The notes beneath the pieces were generated by a model that ran no database searches, was not told the DNA's origin, and worked only from the letters and a program-made list of their open reading frames with translations. Below are positions 33,496-45,748 of a stretch of DNA of 64,000 bases, one piece after another. A program made the translations under genes and the position numbers. Position 1 is the first letter of the stretch, and each line of letters opens with the position of its first letter. This DNA is from Silene conica (lineage: Eukaryota; Streptophyta; Magnoliopsida; Caryophyllales; Caryophyllaceae), in NCBI GenBank assembly GCA_029255685.2, contig CM055317.2:18732501-18796500 (forward strand), written 5' to 3'.

Positions 33496-34970
33496 TGTTG
33501 AACCATATATTCAAATATATATATAGTATATATGTTTATGTTTTGATAATGACAAGTCTAGCTATTTATATATTATATACTCGTACGTATAATCGTGTGC
33601 TAAGTGTACAGAATATTAGTAACAAGATCTAATCAATCAAGTATAAAAGATTCAAGCTTATTAGTCAATGAATTGACTAAGTCGAAGATTGATAGAAGAT
33701 CAAGCGCGCATAATGAACTAAAGTTATATTTATCAACTATAGCTTTAGTACAAGATTGATTCAAGTTATAGCTCGTAGCTATAACTCTATATTATGAAGA
33801 AATGATCGGAATATATGTGTTTGGATGAAACGTTTGTTTCCAAGTAATATCGTGTGCAATTAATGTTAATTGGTATTCTATTTTAAGTATGGAATTGTTA
33901 ATCTTAATAAGATTATATAAAATATCTTTTGGTTAAAATAGGAATAAATAATTTTCTTATGAGATAATTATTTATTACTAAACTAAAGATTTTTATATGA
34001 TCTTAATTGTCAAATAATATAATCAAAAATATAGTATGTTACGACTTTGGGAAACGTGTAACATGTCACGATTACCATAACTCGTATAGGATTAAATTAA
34101 GTAAATATTATGTATTTATTTAATATCCTAAAACAAACTAAGATTATATTATGATAATATATTTTATTATCTTTGACATAGTTTAGGAAGTTGATTTAAT
34201 AAGGATACTAATTGTTTATTATATAAAGATCTTTCCTAAATATGAATTAGGAAATTGATTCCTTATATAATACTTATAGTATATTATTAAATCTTTCCTA
34301 AATATATTAAGATTAGATTTAAGGTAGTATTACTAAAAGACTAGTATTCTAGTTTAAGTAATATTCCTAAATCATCTAGGGTTTGAATTACCTAGATACA
34401 TATTCTATATAAATAGACTACCTATGACATATTAGTCTACACGAAATACACACACATATACACGCAAATCAAGAGAGAAACCGCCGTTCATATACTTCAA
34501 TATTCGAGCTTTTCATTGTCATATCCGATTCAAGATTCAAGTGCTCAAGCATTGATCTTATTCATTCAAGATTGTGACATCAAGAAACATTGAAGACTTT
34601 ATCTTATTAACGTAAGATAGAACGAGTATTTAGCGGTACTCATTGTAAGGCAAATATTTAACGGTATTTGTCGTAGCTAGATATTTAACAGTATCTAGAT
34701 AGAGTTGTGACTAACATCAAAGTCGCACGAGTAGGGTTGATAAAATTGTAATCCAGAGTTGGTACTAATTTTATTAATCGAGAAAAGTGGACGTAGGTCT
34801 CAAAGTGTGAGACTGAACCACTTCAAAAATATTGTGTCTCTCTTTATTATTTGTTCTACTCGAAGATCATCATACAACCATACACACATCGAAGAAGATT
34901 TAAAAAGAAGACATACTCAATTCAACCCCCCCCCCCCCTTCTTGAGTATATTATATCAATAGACTCTTCA
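33496..34970 (+). repeat. 3' LTR of the Sirevirus
   Basis: 1475 bp, nearly identical to the 5' LTR; differs at about eight sites and in the length of the poly-C run (12 versus about 14). Has the same hairpin at 33765-33785. Confidence 0.95.
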
Positions 34971-34975
34971 CTTTG

Positions 34976-35278
34976 AAAACGTCAACATACTTTTCCAAAA
35001 GAGTCTGTAGTTCAGGATGTGAAAGTGGTTGTTTTCCTTCGACTACGGACAAGTGACTGAACTCCATTATTGAACTGCATGCAGGGGTTACCAGTTGGAG
35101 TAGGCACAGTTGAGATGCTTGAGACATCAGTTTGTGAGTGATTTCTCCCTTATGGACCTTAAACTGACTGGCTGGTACTCCTTGCAATCTAACTGATATT
35201 CCCTTTCACTTAAACTCCATAACCAATCTTTTGAAATCCCATTGGACAGGCCAAATGATTCCCATCAGCCACTGCTAC
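34976..35278 (-). pseudogene. pol: Reina-like chromovirus pol fragment between two insertions
   Basis: 303-bp island. The minus strand encodes QFKVHKGEITHKLMSQASQ and HPELQTLLEKYVDVF, the protease-to-RT linker that precedes the 'EP..LPP.R..DHRI' start of RT at 23464. Both neighbouring insertions kept their target duplications, so the island is in its original order. Confidence 0.8.
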
Positions 35279-37434
35279 TATAACACCCCCATTTATTTAA
35301 GGGCCTGTACTAGGACTCCTCAGATAATTAAGGGTGTTACCATCTCGGTTTCCCGAGGTAGTAGATACAAAGGAAGATAAACAGTACTTTAATTAAAGTT
35401 AAACTCATAACATGTTCTTACAACTGTAACCAAAAGTCTTAACAAAATAAAGAAAGTACAACTCATGCTAAACTGACTAAGGTGATCTAGACTTTAGTCT
35501 GGTCCGGACCCAAGCTCTCGCTCCCATAGCTCCCCTTAGTCTCAGTCACCTGTCAATCTGCTCCCCAATAAATTGGTTCATCACAGGTGATCACGAATAC
35601 ACAGGGTCAACCACGAGGTTGAGTAGGGAAAAAGAAATAAATATACCAACAATATAATATACTCCGCACCGATCCAACGCCAAATAAACTCCGCACCGAT
35701 CCAACGCCAAATAAACTCCGCACCGATCCAACGCCAAATAAACTCCGCACCGATCCAACGCCAAATAAACTCCGCACCGATCCAACGCCAAATAAACTCC
35801 ACACCGATCCAACACCAAATAAACTCCGCTCCGTATCACAAGACCCAATATTCTCCACATCGTATTGTATCACAGAAATATTCAGTCAATTAAATACAAT
35901 ATAATACCATTCATACAATAAGATATAAATAGTTAACATCGGATAATAACAATTACTCATCACCATGTATACAGTATTCCCCTACCTCAAACTGCAGAAG
36001 GACAAAGTCAACCGAAAAGCTGCTAGAAGTGTCCCACGCGAAACCGTCACCTAACATGTATTATGTAACGAATTAATAAACTTCCCGAGACCCCATAACT
36101 CAATTACACCTACTATATATAAAGGCGACCTTCTAAAAGTGGAAATTTTCCAAAAATGGAAACTTTCCCAAAATAGAAACTTTCTTAAAAGGGAAACCCG
36201 ACTCGTAACGCCTTTAATTACAACCACTAATAGCTTACTAATTACTAACACAATATATTACAAAAAGATAAAACTCATCTACTTAGCACCATCTAATAAC
36301 AATAATATTATAATGTAAATAATAATAATACTAATAATAATAATTATTATTGTAGTACCACGCAACACCAACGGCAACCCCGCAACCCGCAAACCCGCAA
36401 CACCATACGGCAACCCACGACTCGATAATACCCAGCAACCATACCCAGCAACCAATAACTTACTCCACGTCCTCCGGCAGCCACCATACTCAGCAACCCA
36501 CGCAACTCACGACTCGACAAAACGCGAAACAGCCCCGACTACCACCGTGTAACGCCCTCACTACTACCGACACCCAGCCACCACCGACAACCTCCGGCGA
36601 GGTGAACCAAGGTCCCTACCGGCCTGGTTCCACACCCCACCACCGTAACCCGACCACCCTACTCCCTGTCGACACCACTTCTAACCCTACACTACCGAGG
36701 ACACCCCATAAAGCCCACCGCCGACACCTACCTCTGACAACCACGACCACCCTGACACACACCTATAACCCAGCACTCACCTATCACAGCGACTAATCCT
36801 AACCCTACCATGACCGCGTAGGAAAACAAAAAATAAGACAAACGAAACGAAACGGAAAACGAAACGAGCGGGTCACCTGACCTTGCATGAGATAGAGTAA
36901 CGTGTCCCTGACACCGCCCTTGACCACCACCGTGACTCCCTCCCTCTTCCGTTCTCACGCCGCCGACACAGGTTGATGGACGTATGATATAGTGGTTTAG
37001 GGTTTTGAAGATGGGGGTAGTGGTTATGAACCACGTAAAAAAAAAAAGAAATGGTTATTGTGGTTTAAAAAGTTTTGGGCCGGTTAAAAGGGCGTGGGAC
37101 TTAACCCATTTCCATACGATCTTCGTCTTAATTATTACAAACCAACCCCACGCGATGTATATAAAAAAAAACACGTAACATTATATTTGCTTAGTCGATA
37201 CACTTATGATAAGGATTAGTATAACACGATCATAACATAATGACAATTTATACTATTAAGTCTCGGGTTAACTTATAATATCACAACCCGAGTCATACTC
37301 AAAAAGGTGAGGTATAACATATTCGATAAATTAATTATATATTCGATAAATTAATTATCGAATACAAATGTTCAAATACAATCAACATGTTAATTTAAAC
37401 AATAAATATCATAATAAAAATACGGGGTATTACA
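35279..37434 (-). repeat. 3' LTR of the LARD
   Basis: 2156 bp, on the minus strand TGTAATACCCCG to GGGGGTGTTATA. Contains a 6-copy 27-bp minisatellite at 35659-35822. ORFs within it are by-products of that repeat and of C-rich sequence. Confidence 0.93.
35659..35822. repeat. 27-bp minisatellite, six copies (LARD 3' LTR)
   Basis: Unit ACTCCGCACCGATCCAACGC plus CAAATAA, six copies with the last one divergent (CACACC, AACACC). The homologous array in the other LTR has seven copies (41873-42063). Confidence 0.93.
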
Positions 37435-37440
37435 GTCTTC

Positions 37441-37476
37441 CCCCCTTAAAATGAACTTCGTCCCGAAGTTCAACCC
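37441..37476 (-). promoter_or_regulatory. PPT with upstream hairpin, module 1
   Basis: Minus strand: stem AACTTCG/CGAAGTT with a three-base loop GGA, then TTTTAAGGGGGGAAGAC, directly before the LTR (TGTAATACC). This is the functional PPT position. Confidence 0.8.
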
Positions 37477-37696
37477 TAAACTTATATTGTCGTACTCATA
37501 CTCAAACATATATCGCGCATCCGTCTAATACTCCCACATACACCTCATACCCAAAATAAATATTATAACAATTAGCACATACGTATCGAATAAAATATTA
37601 TTATACCTCGTCTCGATAACTTATAAAACAATTTACCTTAAAATGACACAAGTAGAACTTATATAAGCTTCAAAGCGCGTGAGATGTTACATTCCA

Positions 37697-37729
37697 TCCC
37701 CCTTAAGAAACTTTGTCCCCAAAGTTTAA
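37697..37729 (-). promoter_or_regulatory. PPT-like tract with hairpin, module 2
   Basis: Minus strand: stem AAACTTTG/CAAAGTTT with loop GGGA, then CTTAAGGGGGATGG. About 260 bp upstream of module 1; not followed by an LTR. Confidence 0.65.
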
Positions 37730-37901
37730 CACATCGCCAAAAGGGCATGACACTTAACGAATCACAATGTAGTGCATAGAAGGAATAATTAGAATAACAG
37801 AAGTAATCAAGATTATTAAGTATATTCCAACAATTACAACACACCAATTAGCCAGGTCATAACAACCAACCATATCATAAAGAATTAAGATTTTACAATC
37901 C

Positions 37902-37934
37902 TATCCTCCTTAAAACATGGTTACGTCCCCGTAA
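37902..37934 (-). promoter_or_regulatory. PPT-like tract with hairpin, module 3
   Basis: Minus strand: stem GGTTACG/CGTAACC with loop GGGA, then TTTTAAGGAGGATAGG. The stem differs from modules 1 and 2 but pairing and loop are kept. Confidence 0.6.
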
Positions 37935-40900
37935 CCTCATTATAAAATTTCCAGTTCCTTACTCCGTCTTACTCATTACTCTATCTCATAAAATCATACT
38001 CCAAGTAACCAAGTATTGTATCCTCCTCATCGTCAAAACTAAGACTAGAGACAAGGGGTGAGTGAACTGGCGGAATAAAACCGTAAATCAATAATTCCAT
38101 CTCAATATCGATCTCAATTCAGAATATAACTCAATAACCAGTGCCACCCTTGACCGTAAACACAGCGTGTCACAACGGCCTAACAACTCATATCTCAATG
38201 CCAATAACCAATTCTCATCTCGATTTCAATATCAATACTGTCAAATGTTCCATGAAAGGAACTGCTCAACACTTAGAGAGTAAAACTCTAAGCTACTCAC
38301 CCACAAGTCAAAGTCAAAGGGGTGCGACAACTCGATAAATCACTGAACTACCATCTCAAGCCCAAAACAACCTCACTCATGGCCTTTGTTCTAGCCTCAC
38401 GAGTAAACGTTCAGTCCCCTCAAACTCTATCCCACCAGCTAAATAACATGACAACGTACATATCTTAACAAGATTCATTGACATGCTTTTATGTACACTT
38501 ACAATGCCACAGTTCATAAAAAGAATTTGGACGCTATACCAAATCAACCTAATGCAGAACCATTATCTAATCAATTACCAGAAGTTTGCGCATCTCACAA
38601 CAAAATAATTATCTTACCAATAGAAAATATTAACTATCGAAATGGAACAACTACTAATATTCAACTCAATAGGCACTTTTAAAAGACTCATAACAATTAT
38701 CATGTAACATATAACCTCAAACAATAATAAGAGTAATAGGATCGGTAGACTTGTGTTACGCCGTAAAGCAGCATCGGAATAGATAACACCTACATACCCT
38801 TGAAATTTATCACAAATTTAATATATTAACAATAATGTAAACAACCAAGAAGCTTATAGTTCATACTAGACAAATTAAAATGTTTCATGCTCATAATCAT
38901 ATTATAGAAGCAAATCATATTTAGGAAAAGACATAGCGCAAAATTAATTAACGTGATTAGACATGGAACATTGACATATTTCACAAGACATACATAACTC
39001 ATAGACTCACAAGAACGTTTAACATTCCCAGATATCAATTAATTAACAAAATCACTTGGGCACATTTCTCGTCCACTCATATTACATCATTTATCATGCA
39101 GCTATTATTATATATGACTTGCACAATAAGGGTTTATACAATGCGCAGCAATTAAACATTCCAGCAGGATTTCATCGATACATAGCTACAGAATTGTCAT
39201 ATTGCAAACAATCACCGTAATTATCAAACATCAAGCTTTATCCTGGTTTATCTCTTTTGGAATACTTTGACATGCTTGAAACATTGAAGGGGGTAGTTTG
39301 TGACAATTTATAAACACGAATCCAAGACAATTTTACAAGTTATTGATCGAAGCAAGACTACACGGAGATCTTCTGACTCTCCTTTACTAAGCATTGTTCT
39401 TGTAGTTCATGAATTATGAAAACGAAATTTAACGATAAAAGTAAACGAATTCACCAGACTAGTACTTCCATAAATCATATGTCAAACAATTAATAATTCA
39501 ACACATCGCAATCAGATTCTAAATATAACAATATGCAATTCACTGTATGTATAACAATATACTTGGAAAAGTTATAAAGATTATAATCACAGGAACTAGA
39601 CAGTGATAAACCATTAACATCCGAAAGAACATCAACCAGATTCATATTAATTAAATAATCACAATTACGTATAACTATTAGGTTACTATATCATGCTGAT
39701 AAACTGACCAGTTAAATTTCATTCTGTCACCTGCAAGACTCCTCTCAGATAAACAAGCTTTTGTCATCACATACGAGTAGCACATAATTATTTGAGGTCG
39801 TAAACTTTGACATATAATTGAAACAATTCTATATTAAACTTGACGAAATAAACAAGGTTACGCTATCATATAATGAGTTTCATCTTCATGTTATATACCT
39901 ACTATTCATGTTACTAGTGCCATAACAGGGTGTCACATTGTCACATCACATAAGTTACATTTGACTAAACTTTTATATGAAACTTACATATCTCACCGTT
40001 TCACCAATTAAACATTATGCAGCAACTTACAAAAATCATAATTAAATAACAGTTTAGCTAACGTGCGAGCAATTATAGTTTTTAGAAATATAAAGAACTA
40101 GCTAATCATAGGGAACGAATCGAATGCAAATCTCAAGGAAATTATTTAATACCATTTCCATAACTCAGTCGGTCTGAACAAGAAATTTACAGCACTTCAA
40201 CAGAATATTAGGCAACTTGCAAGAATCACTGCTAACTAACGACTCATTAAGATTTAACATGGCCTATCATCTTGAAAACGTAAATGCATATTCTGAACAG
40301 TAGAGGTGGAACTATGCATAACAATAACCAAGTCTTAAATGATTTCTTTTACAACAAGATGGGTCAAAACGGAACTGTGCAGTAACAATCTAACCACGGT
40401 CAACTAAAAGATTTATTTCACTCAAAATATAACTCCTATTAACATGAACCAACAGCATTGTAACACCAACTCAGGAGATTGTCATACATAAAATTTCCAT
40501 CCTCAAATATGGAACACATTTAAGATGGCATCCTGTACAAACAAGGTAACATCCAGGAAACTTATTAAAACAATTTGGTTCTTTTACAACTTCACATTGC
40601 TACCTCGAAACTCAACCATTATTTTTCTGAACACGTTGACATATAACTAGGGCATAGACATCACTTTGTACAATATTAACATTCATTTCTAATTACCACG
40701 ATACTCGTTAACCGGTCACGGTAAAGATTTCAAAACTGAAAGTAGGGTCAACTAAATAACTTGATTGTTATACATGTGTATCCAAAGAAATTAGTTTCTA
40801 CTAACGCATAATCATAACTTATCCAGGTACGGAAATATAAACTAGAAGCTATTATGAGGTCCCATATTGATTACGAACTTCACATCAACTTTAAATGCGT

Positions 40901-41476
40901 ATAGTAGGCATAAAATCTTAAATACGATATATGCAACACATATCTATATACATTCATGGCTTATGGAACACATTCCGCATATCACTGGACATGGATTACT
41001 AGTTTATAGGCCTGATCATTCATATCCGACTATCGACAATATTTTACGATAATCATTTAATAACTAGATAATCATATGAACACTTCAAAATATCAAAAGT
41101 ATATGATCGCATCACTCTAACCATGGCTCAACAAATGCAACTCCAAACTCTGATATTTTCAATTCAGTCATCCATATCAATCCACAGTTCATATCGCACA
41201 TATCCTTAATCAGAACTCACATATGACTTACCTCATTCTTCTCTTGCGTGAACGTTAGCACAATATATCCAGGTCATTATATAGCCTACCCCACTCATCA
41301 ATTACTCTCTTTGGGTTCCCGAGACATAACAGAAAGGGCCCAGGTTTGGTGTGAGGGGGACCCCTAACTCATCCCGTTCCTTTTTGGGGCTCCTATCAGT
41401 TTCATCTCGGGGTTCATTTTATTTGACTCTTCCTACGTTCATTATTATTCATTTGGTTTAGGCCTGAGGATCGTTC

Positions 41477-41488
41477 GCTCTGATACCA
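41477..41488 (-). promoter_or_regulatory. LARD PBS
   Basis: Minus strand TGGTATCAGAGC, three bases inside the 5' LTR; initiator-Met tRNA type. Confidence 0.88.
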
Positions 41489-41491
41489 CTT

Positions 41492-43674
41492 TATAACACC
41501 CCCATTTATTTAAGGGCCTGTACTAGGACTCCTCAGATAATTAAGGGTGTTACCATCTCGGTTTCCCGAGGTAGTAGATACAAAGGAAGATAAACAGTAC
41601 TTTAATTAAAGTTAAACTCATAACATGTTCTTACAACTGTAACCAAAAGTCTTAACAAAATAAAGAAAGTACAACTCATGCTAAACTGACTAAGGTTATC
41701 TAGACTTTAGTCTGGTCCGGACCCAAGCTCTCGCTCCCATAGCTCCCCTTAGTCTCAGTCACCTGTCAATCTGCTCCCCAATAAATTGGTTCATCACAGG
41801 TGATCACGAATACACAGGGTCAACCACGAGGTTGAGTAGGGAAAAAGAAATAAATATACCAACAATATAATATACTCCGCACCGATCCAACGCCAAATAA
41901 ACTCCGCACCGATCCAACGCCAAATAAACTCCGCACCGATCCAACGCCAAATAAACTCCGCACCGATCCAACGCCAAATAAACTCCGCACCGATCCAACG
42001 CCAAATAAACTCCGCACCGATCCAACACCAAATAAACTCTACACCGATCCAACACCAAATAAACTCCGCTCCGTATCACAAGACCCAATATTCTCCACAT
42101 CGTATTGTATCACAGAAATATTCAGTCAATTAAATACAATATAATACCATTCATACAATAAGATATAAATAGTTAACATCGGATAATAACAATTACTCAT
42201 CACCATGTATACAGTATTCCCCTACCTCAAACTGCAGAAGGACAAAGTCAACCGAAAAGCTGCTAGAAGTGTCCCACGCGAAACCGTCACCTAACATGTA
42301 TTATGTAACGAATTAATAAACTTCCCGAGACCCCATAACTCAATTACACCTACTATATATAAAGGCGACCTTCTAAAAGTGGAAAGTTTCCAAAAATGGA
42401 AACTTTCCCAAAATAGAAACTTTCTTAAAAGGGAAACCCGACTCGTAACGCCTTTAATTACAACCACTAATAGCTTACTAATTACTAACACAATATATTA
42501 CAAAAAGATAAAACTCATCTACTTAGCACCATCTAATAACAATAATATTATAATGTAAATAATAATAATACTAATAATAATAATTATTATTGTAGTACCA
42601 CGCAACACCAACGGCAACCCCGCAACCCGCAAACCCGCAACACCATACGGCAACCCACGACTCGATAATACCCAGCAACCATACCCAGCAACCAATAACT
42701 TACTCCACGTCCTCCGGCAGCCACCATACTCAGCAACCCACGCAACTCACGACTCGACAAAACGCGAAACAACCCCGACTACCACCGTGTAACGCCCTCA
42801 CTACTACCGACACCCAGCCACGACCGACAACCTCCGGCGAGGTGAACCAAGGTCCCTACCGGCCTGGTTCCACACCCCACCACCGTAACCCGACCACCCT
42901 ACTCCCTGTCGACACCACTTCTAACCCTACACTACCGAGGACACCCCATAAAGCCCACCGCCGACACCTACCTCTGACAACCACGACCACCCTGACACAC
43001 ACCTATAACCCAGCACTCACCTATCACAGCGACTAATCCTAACCCTACCATGACCGCGTAGGAAAACAAAAAATAAGACAAACGAAACGAAACGGAAAAC
43101 GAAACGAGCGGGTCACCTGACCTTGCCTGAGATAGAGTAACGTGTCCCTGACACCGCCCTTGACCACCACCGTGACTCCCTCCCTCTTCCGTTCTCACGC
43201 CGCCGACACAGGTTGATGGACGTATGATATAGTGGTTTAGGGTTTTGAAGATGGGGGTAGTGGTTATGAACCACGTAAAAAAAAAAAGAAATGGTTATTG
43301 TGGTTTAAAAAGTTTTGGGCCGGTTAAAAGGGCGTGGGACTTGACCCATTTCCATACGATCTTCGTCTTAATTATTACAAACCAACCCCACGCGATGTAT
43401 ATAAAAAAAAACACGTAACATTATATTTGCTTAGTCGATACACTTATGATAGGGATTAGTATAACACGATCATAACATAATGACAATTTATACTATTAAG
43501 TCTCGGGTTAACTTATAATATCACAACCCGAGTCATACTCAAAAAGGTGAGGTATAACATATTCGATAAATTAATTATATATTCGATAAATTAATTATCG
43601 AATACAAATGTTCAAATACAATCAACATGTTAATTTAAACAATAAATATCATAATAAAAATACGGGGTATTACA
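41492..43674 (-). repeat. 5' LTR of the LARD
   Basis: 2183 bp; 27 bp longer than its partner because the minisatellite has seven instead of six copies. Otherwise about ten substitutions by eye. Confidence 0.93.
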
Positions 43675-43679
43675 GCTAC

Positions 43680-44823
43680 AGCCTGAGGTGGTATTTTTTC
43701 CATCTGACAACCCAACTTGTGAGCTAAGTCCAAATCCATAAATTTGTGACTACTACCAGAATCCACCAGAATATACAGAGGCTTTCTGCCATATGTACCC
43801 ACCACCCTCATAGTCTGATAACTCTGACTACCAGACAAAGCATTCATTGAAATACATGGTTCAACCAATGATTGCTCCTCCTCTCCTTCCTTTAAGTCCA
43901 CCAACTCCTCCCTTAATTCATCTTCACCCAAATACTCAACTGTAAATTATGGTTTTTATCATAGGGTTTGTTACAATAATAACACTCCCCTTTAGCCATT
44001 TTTTCCGCTCTTACTGAGGCAGGAATGTAGGTTCTTGGATTAAACTTGGAACCTACAGATGAAGGTTTTGAAGGAATACTTGGAATAAAAGAGGGTGTAG
44101 AAGTTGTTTTAGGGGAATTTTGTGAGGGTTTAACAGTGGCGGCAAGGTTTTCCTCCTGTAATCTGGCATATTCAATGGCTTCAGCCATTGTTAGGGGTTT
44201 AAATGCTTTGACAAAAGGTTTTGAAGATGGTTGAAGACCTCTAATAAAACAATTCAGAAAATATTCAGCAGTCAAACATGGATTCCTTTGCATCATTAAA
44301 CCTTTCAATGCCTCAAATTCATCAATATATGTGTCTATTGCTCCCAATTGTTGTAGTTTGTTAAATTTCTCAACTACATTATGGGAGGCTTCATCCCTAA
44401 ATCGTGCTAACAAATTAACAACAAATTAATCCCATAAAACCCCCGTATGAACAGCAAGATAACTAGTAACCCATGTTTCAGCTTTACTAATCATATTCAA
44501 AGAGGCTAATCCACCTTTTGTTCATCAAGAATTCGACACAAAGAGAAATATCTAACACATTTCTTAACCCACATAGATGAATTAGAACCATCAAAAATTG
44601 GAAATTCAAGTTTAGGAGTATACCCTAAGGGTTTAGGAGGATTCATTTCTGAATTTATGCGTTTTTCTGCAGACGATATGGAAGAAGAAGATGGTCTGTC
44701 CTTCAAAGATGCCTGAATACCCTGCATCTGTGTCATCATCTGCGTAATCTGTGACTCCAACTTCAGCGTATGCTGTGACTGCTCTGTCAATTGAGATTGC
44801 AAACCCTTGATTTGATCGTCCAT
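43680..44823 (-). pseudogene. gag: Reina-like chromovirus gag and protease
   Basis: Minus strand from the ATG at 44823: coiled-coil-like Gln/Leu-rich start (LQSQLTEQSQHTLKLESQIT), PKLEFPIFDGSN, then after a frame change gag core (EKFNKLQQLGAIDTYIDEFE, YFLNCFIRGLQPS, MAEAIEYARLQEENL) and a zinc-knuckle-like CYYCNKPYDKNH. A further frame contains the protease (GRKPLYILVDSGSSHKFMD, catalytic DSG). The coding sequence stops at the LARD target duplication (43675-43679) and resumes at 35278. At least two frameshifts and several stops. Confidence 0.85.
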
Positions 44824-44867
44824 AGCTGTCTTCTTTGTTCTTGTTTTGGGCGCCAGGATTGTAAGAA

Positions 44868-44878
44868 GCTGATACCAA
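44868..44878 (-). promoter_or_regulatory. PBS of the Reina-like chromovirus
   Basis: Minus strand TTGGTATCAGC next to the 5' LTR; agrees with an initiator-Met site for nine bases, then diverges. Confidence 0.65.
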
Positions 44879-45153
44879 TGTTACAGTATACCAGAATTGG
44901 TGCTGTAATTCAACAATTAACTGCAAAGGAGCCAAGCCCAACCTTGGGAATTGTTGATGAATTACCTTAGTTAAGAGAGAAGATAATTGTGAATGACATG
45001 TGTAATATGATTGAATGAATTGTTTGTTACAACTTTTACAGTATTTATAACAACTTGAAAGTTAGTTGCCAGCTCATCAACAGCTTATGAACTTCTAACT
45101 GATTTTGTAACAACTTACAACAACTTTTATAACAACTTCCTGATACTACAACA
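44879..45153 (-). repeat. 5' LTR of the Reina-like chromovirus
   Basis: 275 bp, partner of 20389-20665; followed by the target duplication AGTAC. Confidence 0.9.
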
Positions 45154-45158
45154 AGTAC

Positions 45159-45748
45159 CCCGTATGATTTTAAAACGTGAGTTTATCTTGACGCGTGTGA
45201 AAAAAGATGGACAGCGCATACTCAAGTCTTTCAATAGTAAGTCCGTCAAGTGATGTATCTATGAGCGGCTTTAGCTCGCACTTTTACACTTGGCTCTTGG
45301 CGGCTGGTTGGAGAAACAGGGAGCGAAAAATTAAGAAAACACGGAGGTGTTAATTAGATTAAAACAGTATATTTTCCTTAAGAACATGTGTTGGTGCAAA
45401 ATTTTCTTGATGAGGGTTAAATCACTAGAACGAAAAATAGCTGCTCATGTCTCAGGCACAAACCTAGGCTGTTAAAGTGAAATTCACCCTATGCCAATAC
45501 GGCCTATCCGAACTCTAAATGTGGTTGATCAATCTCCAAGACGTGTGTAAATTGTAATCAGTTGCTGTAATGCATAACTAAGTTGCTTGAATCTATTAGT
45601 TTTGGTACACCATAATCAATATCATTGACAGATAACTGCTAGGAATCGGTTTCAGATACAAATCATACAAGCATACAAGTGCATCACAAGGTACATGATG
45701 CTCCTGTCACCACCCAAGAACAACAAAAGGTGTAGAGAAACACCAAAG
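45159..45748 (-). other. 3' flank and probable 3' UTR of EB1C
   Basis: Unique-looking sequence with no element ends or ORFs. The part nearest 45748 is presumably transcribed as 3' UTR; the end of the transcript cannot be placed. Confidence 0.45.

Larger units (their letters stand above)
23470..34970 (+). mobile_element. Sirevirus (Ty1/copia, SIRE/Maximus type) with env-like ORF
   Basis: 11.5 kb element with a perfect target duplication CTTTG (23465-23469 and 34971-34975), LTRs of 1473 and 1475 bp differing at roughly eight sites, PBS TGGTATCAGAGCC, PPT AAAAAGGGGGAATT, a long gag with two zinc knuckles and coiled coil, copia-order pol (protease, integrase, RT, RNase H), and an extra ORF between pol and the 3' LTR. 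This set is the Sirevirus hallmark. Inserted into RT of the Reina-like chromovirus. Recent by LTR similarity, yet gag and the env-like ORF each have one nonsense codon and integrase has an active-site substitution, so this copy is unlikely to be autonomous. Confidence 0.95.
37435..41491 (-). other. Coding-free interior of the LARD
   Basis: No open frame resembling any known protein on either strand. At its 3' (left) end three hairpin-plus-purine-tract modules occur in tandem at 37441-37476, 37697-37729 and 37902-37934. The rest is AT-rich unique sequence down to the PBS at 41477-41488. Confidence 0.8.
35279..43674 (-). mobile_element. LARD-type non-autonomous chromovirus derivative
   Basis: 8.4 kb with a perfect target duplication GCTAC (35274-35278 and 43675-43679), LTRs of 2156 and 2183 bp, initiator-Met PBS (41477-41488) and a Tekay-type PPT (37435-37451), but no coding sequence in the 4.06 kb interior. 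The LTRs differ at roughly ten positions plus one 27-bp repeat unit, so it is young. Large LTRs, conserved non-coding interior and no proteins define a LARD; it must have moved with proteins of an autonomous chromovirus. It interrupts the protease region of the Reina-like chromovirus. Confidence 0.92.
20389..45153 (-). mobile_element. Reina-like chromovirus (Ty3/gypsy) carrying two nested elements
   Basis: Bounded by a perfect 5-bp duplication AGTAC (20384-20388 and 45154-45158) and 275-277-bp LTRs. Removing the Sirevirus (23470-34970) and the LARD (35279-43674) leaves about 4.9 kb with gag, protease, RT, RNase H, integrase and a C-terminal chromodomain-like tail. This is the usual size and order for short-LTR chromoviruses of the Reina type. 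Frameshifts, stops and an RT active-site change show it is dead. It is the oldest layer of this nest. Confidence 0.9.

Noticed and set aside
35581..35873. Overlapping minus-strand ORFs with a nine-residue repeat (also 41804-42100)
   Set aside because: Generated by the 27-bp minisatellite in the LARD LTR, open in several frames at once; not proteins.
36602..36958. Plus- and minus-strand ORFs, duplicated at 42842-43198
   Set aside because: They lie in the two LTR copies, are low-complexity (Pro/Thr/His-rich from C-rich DNA) and match no family.
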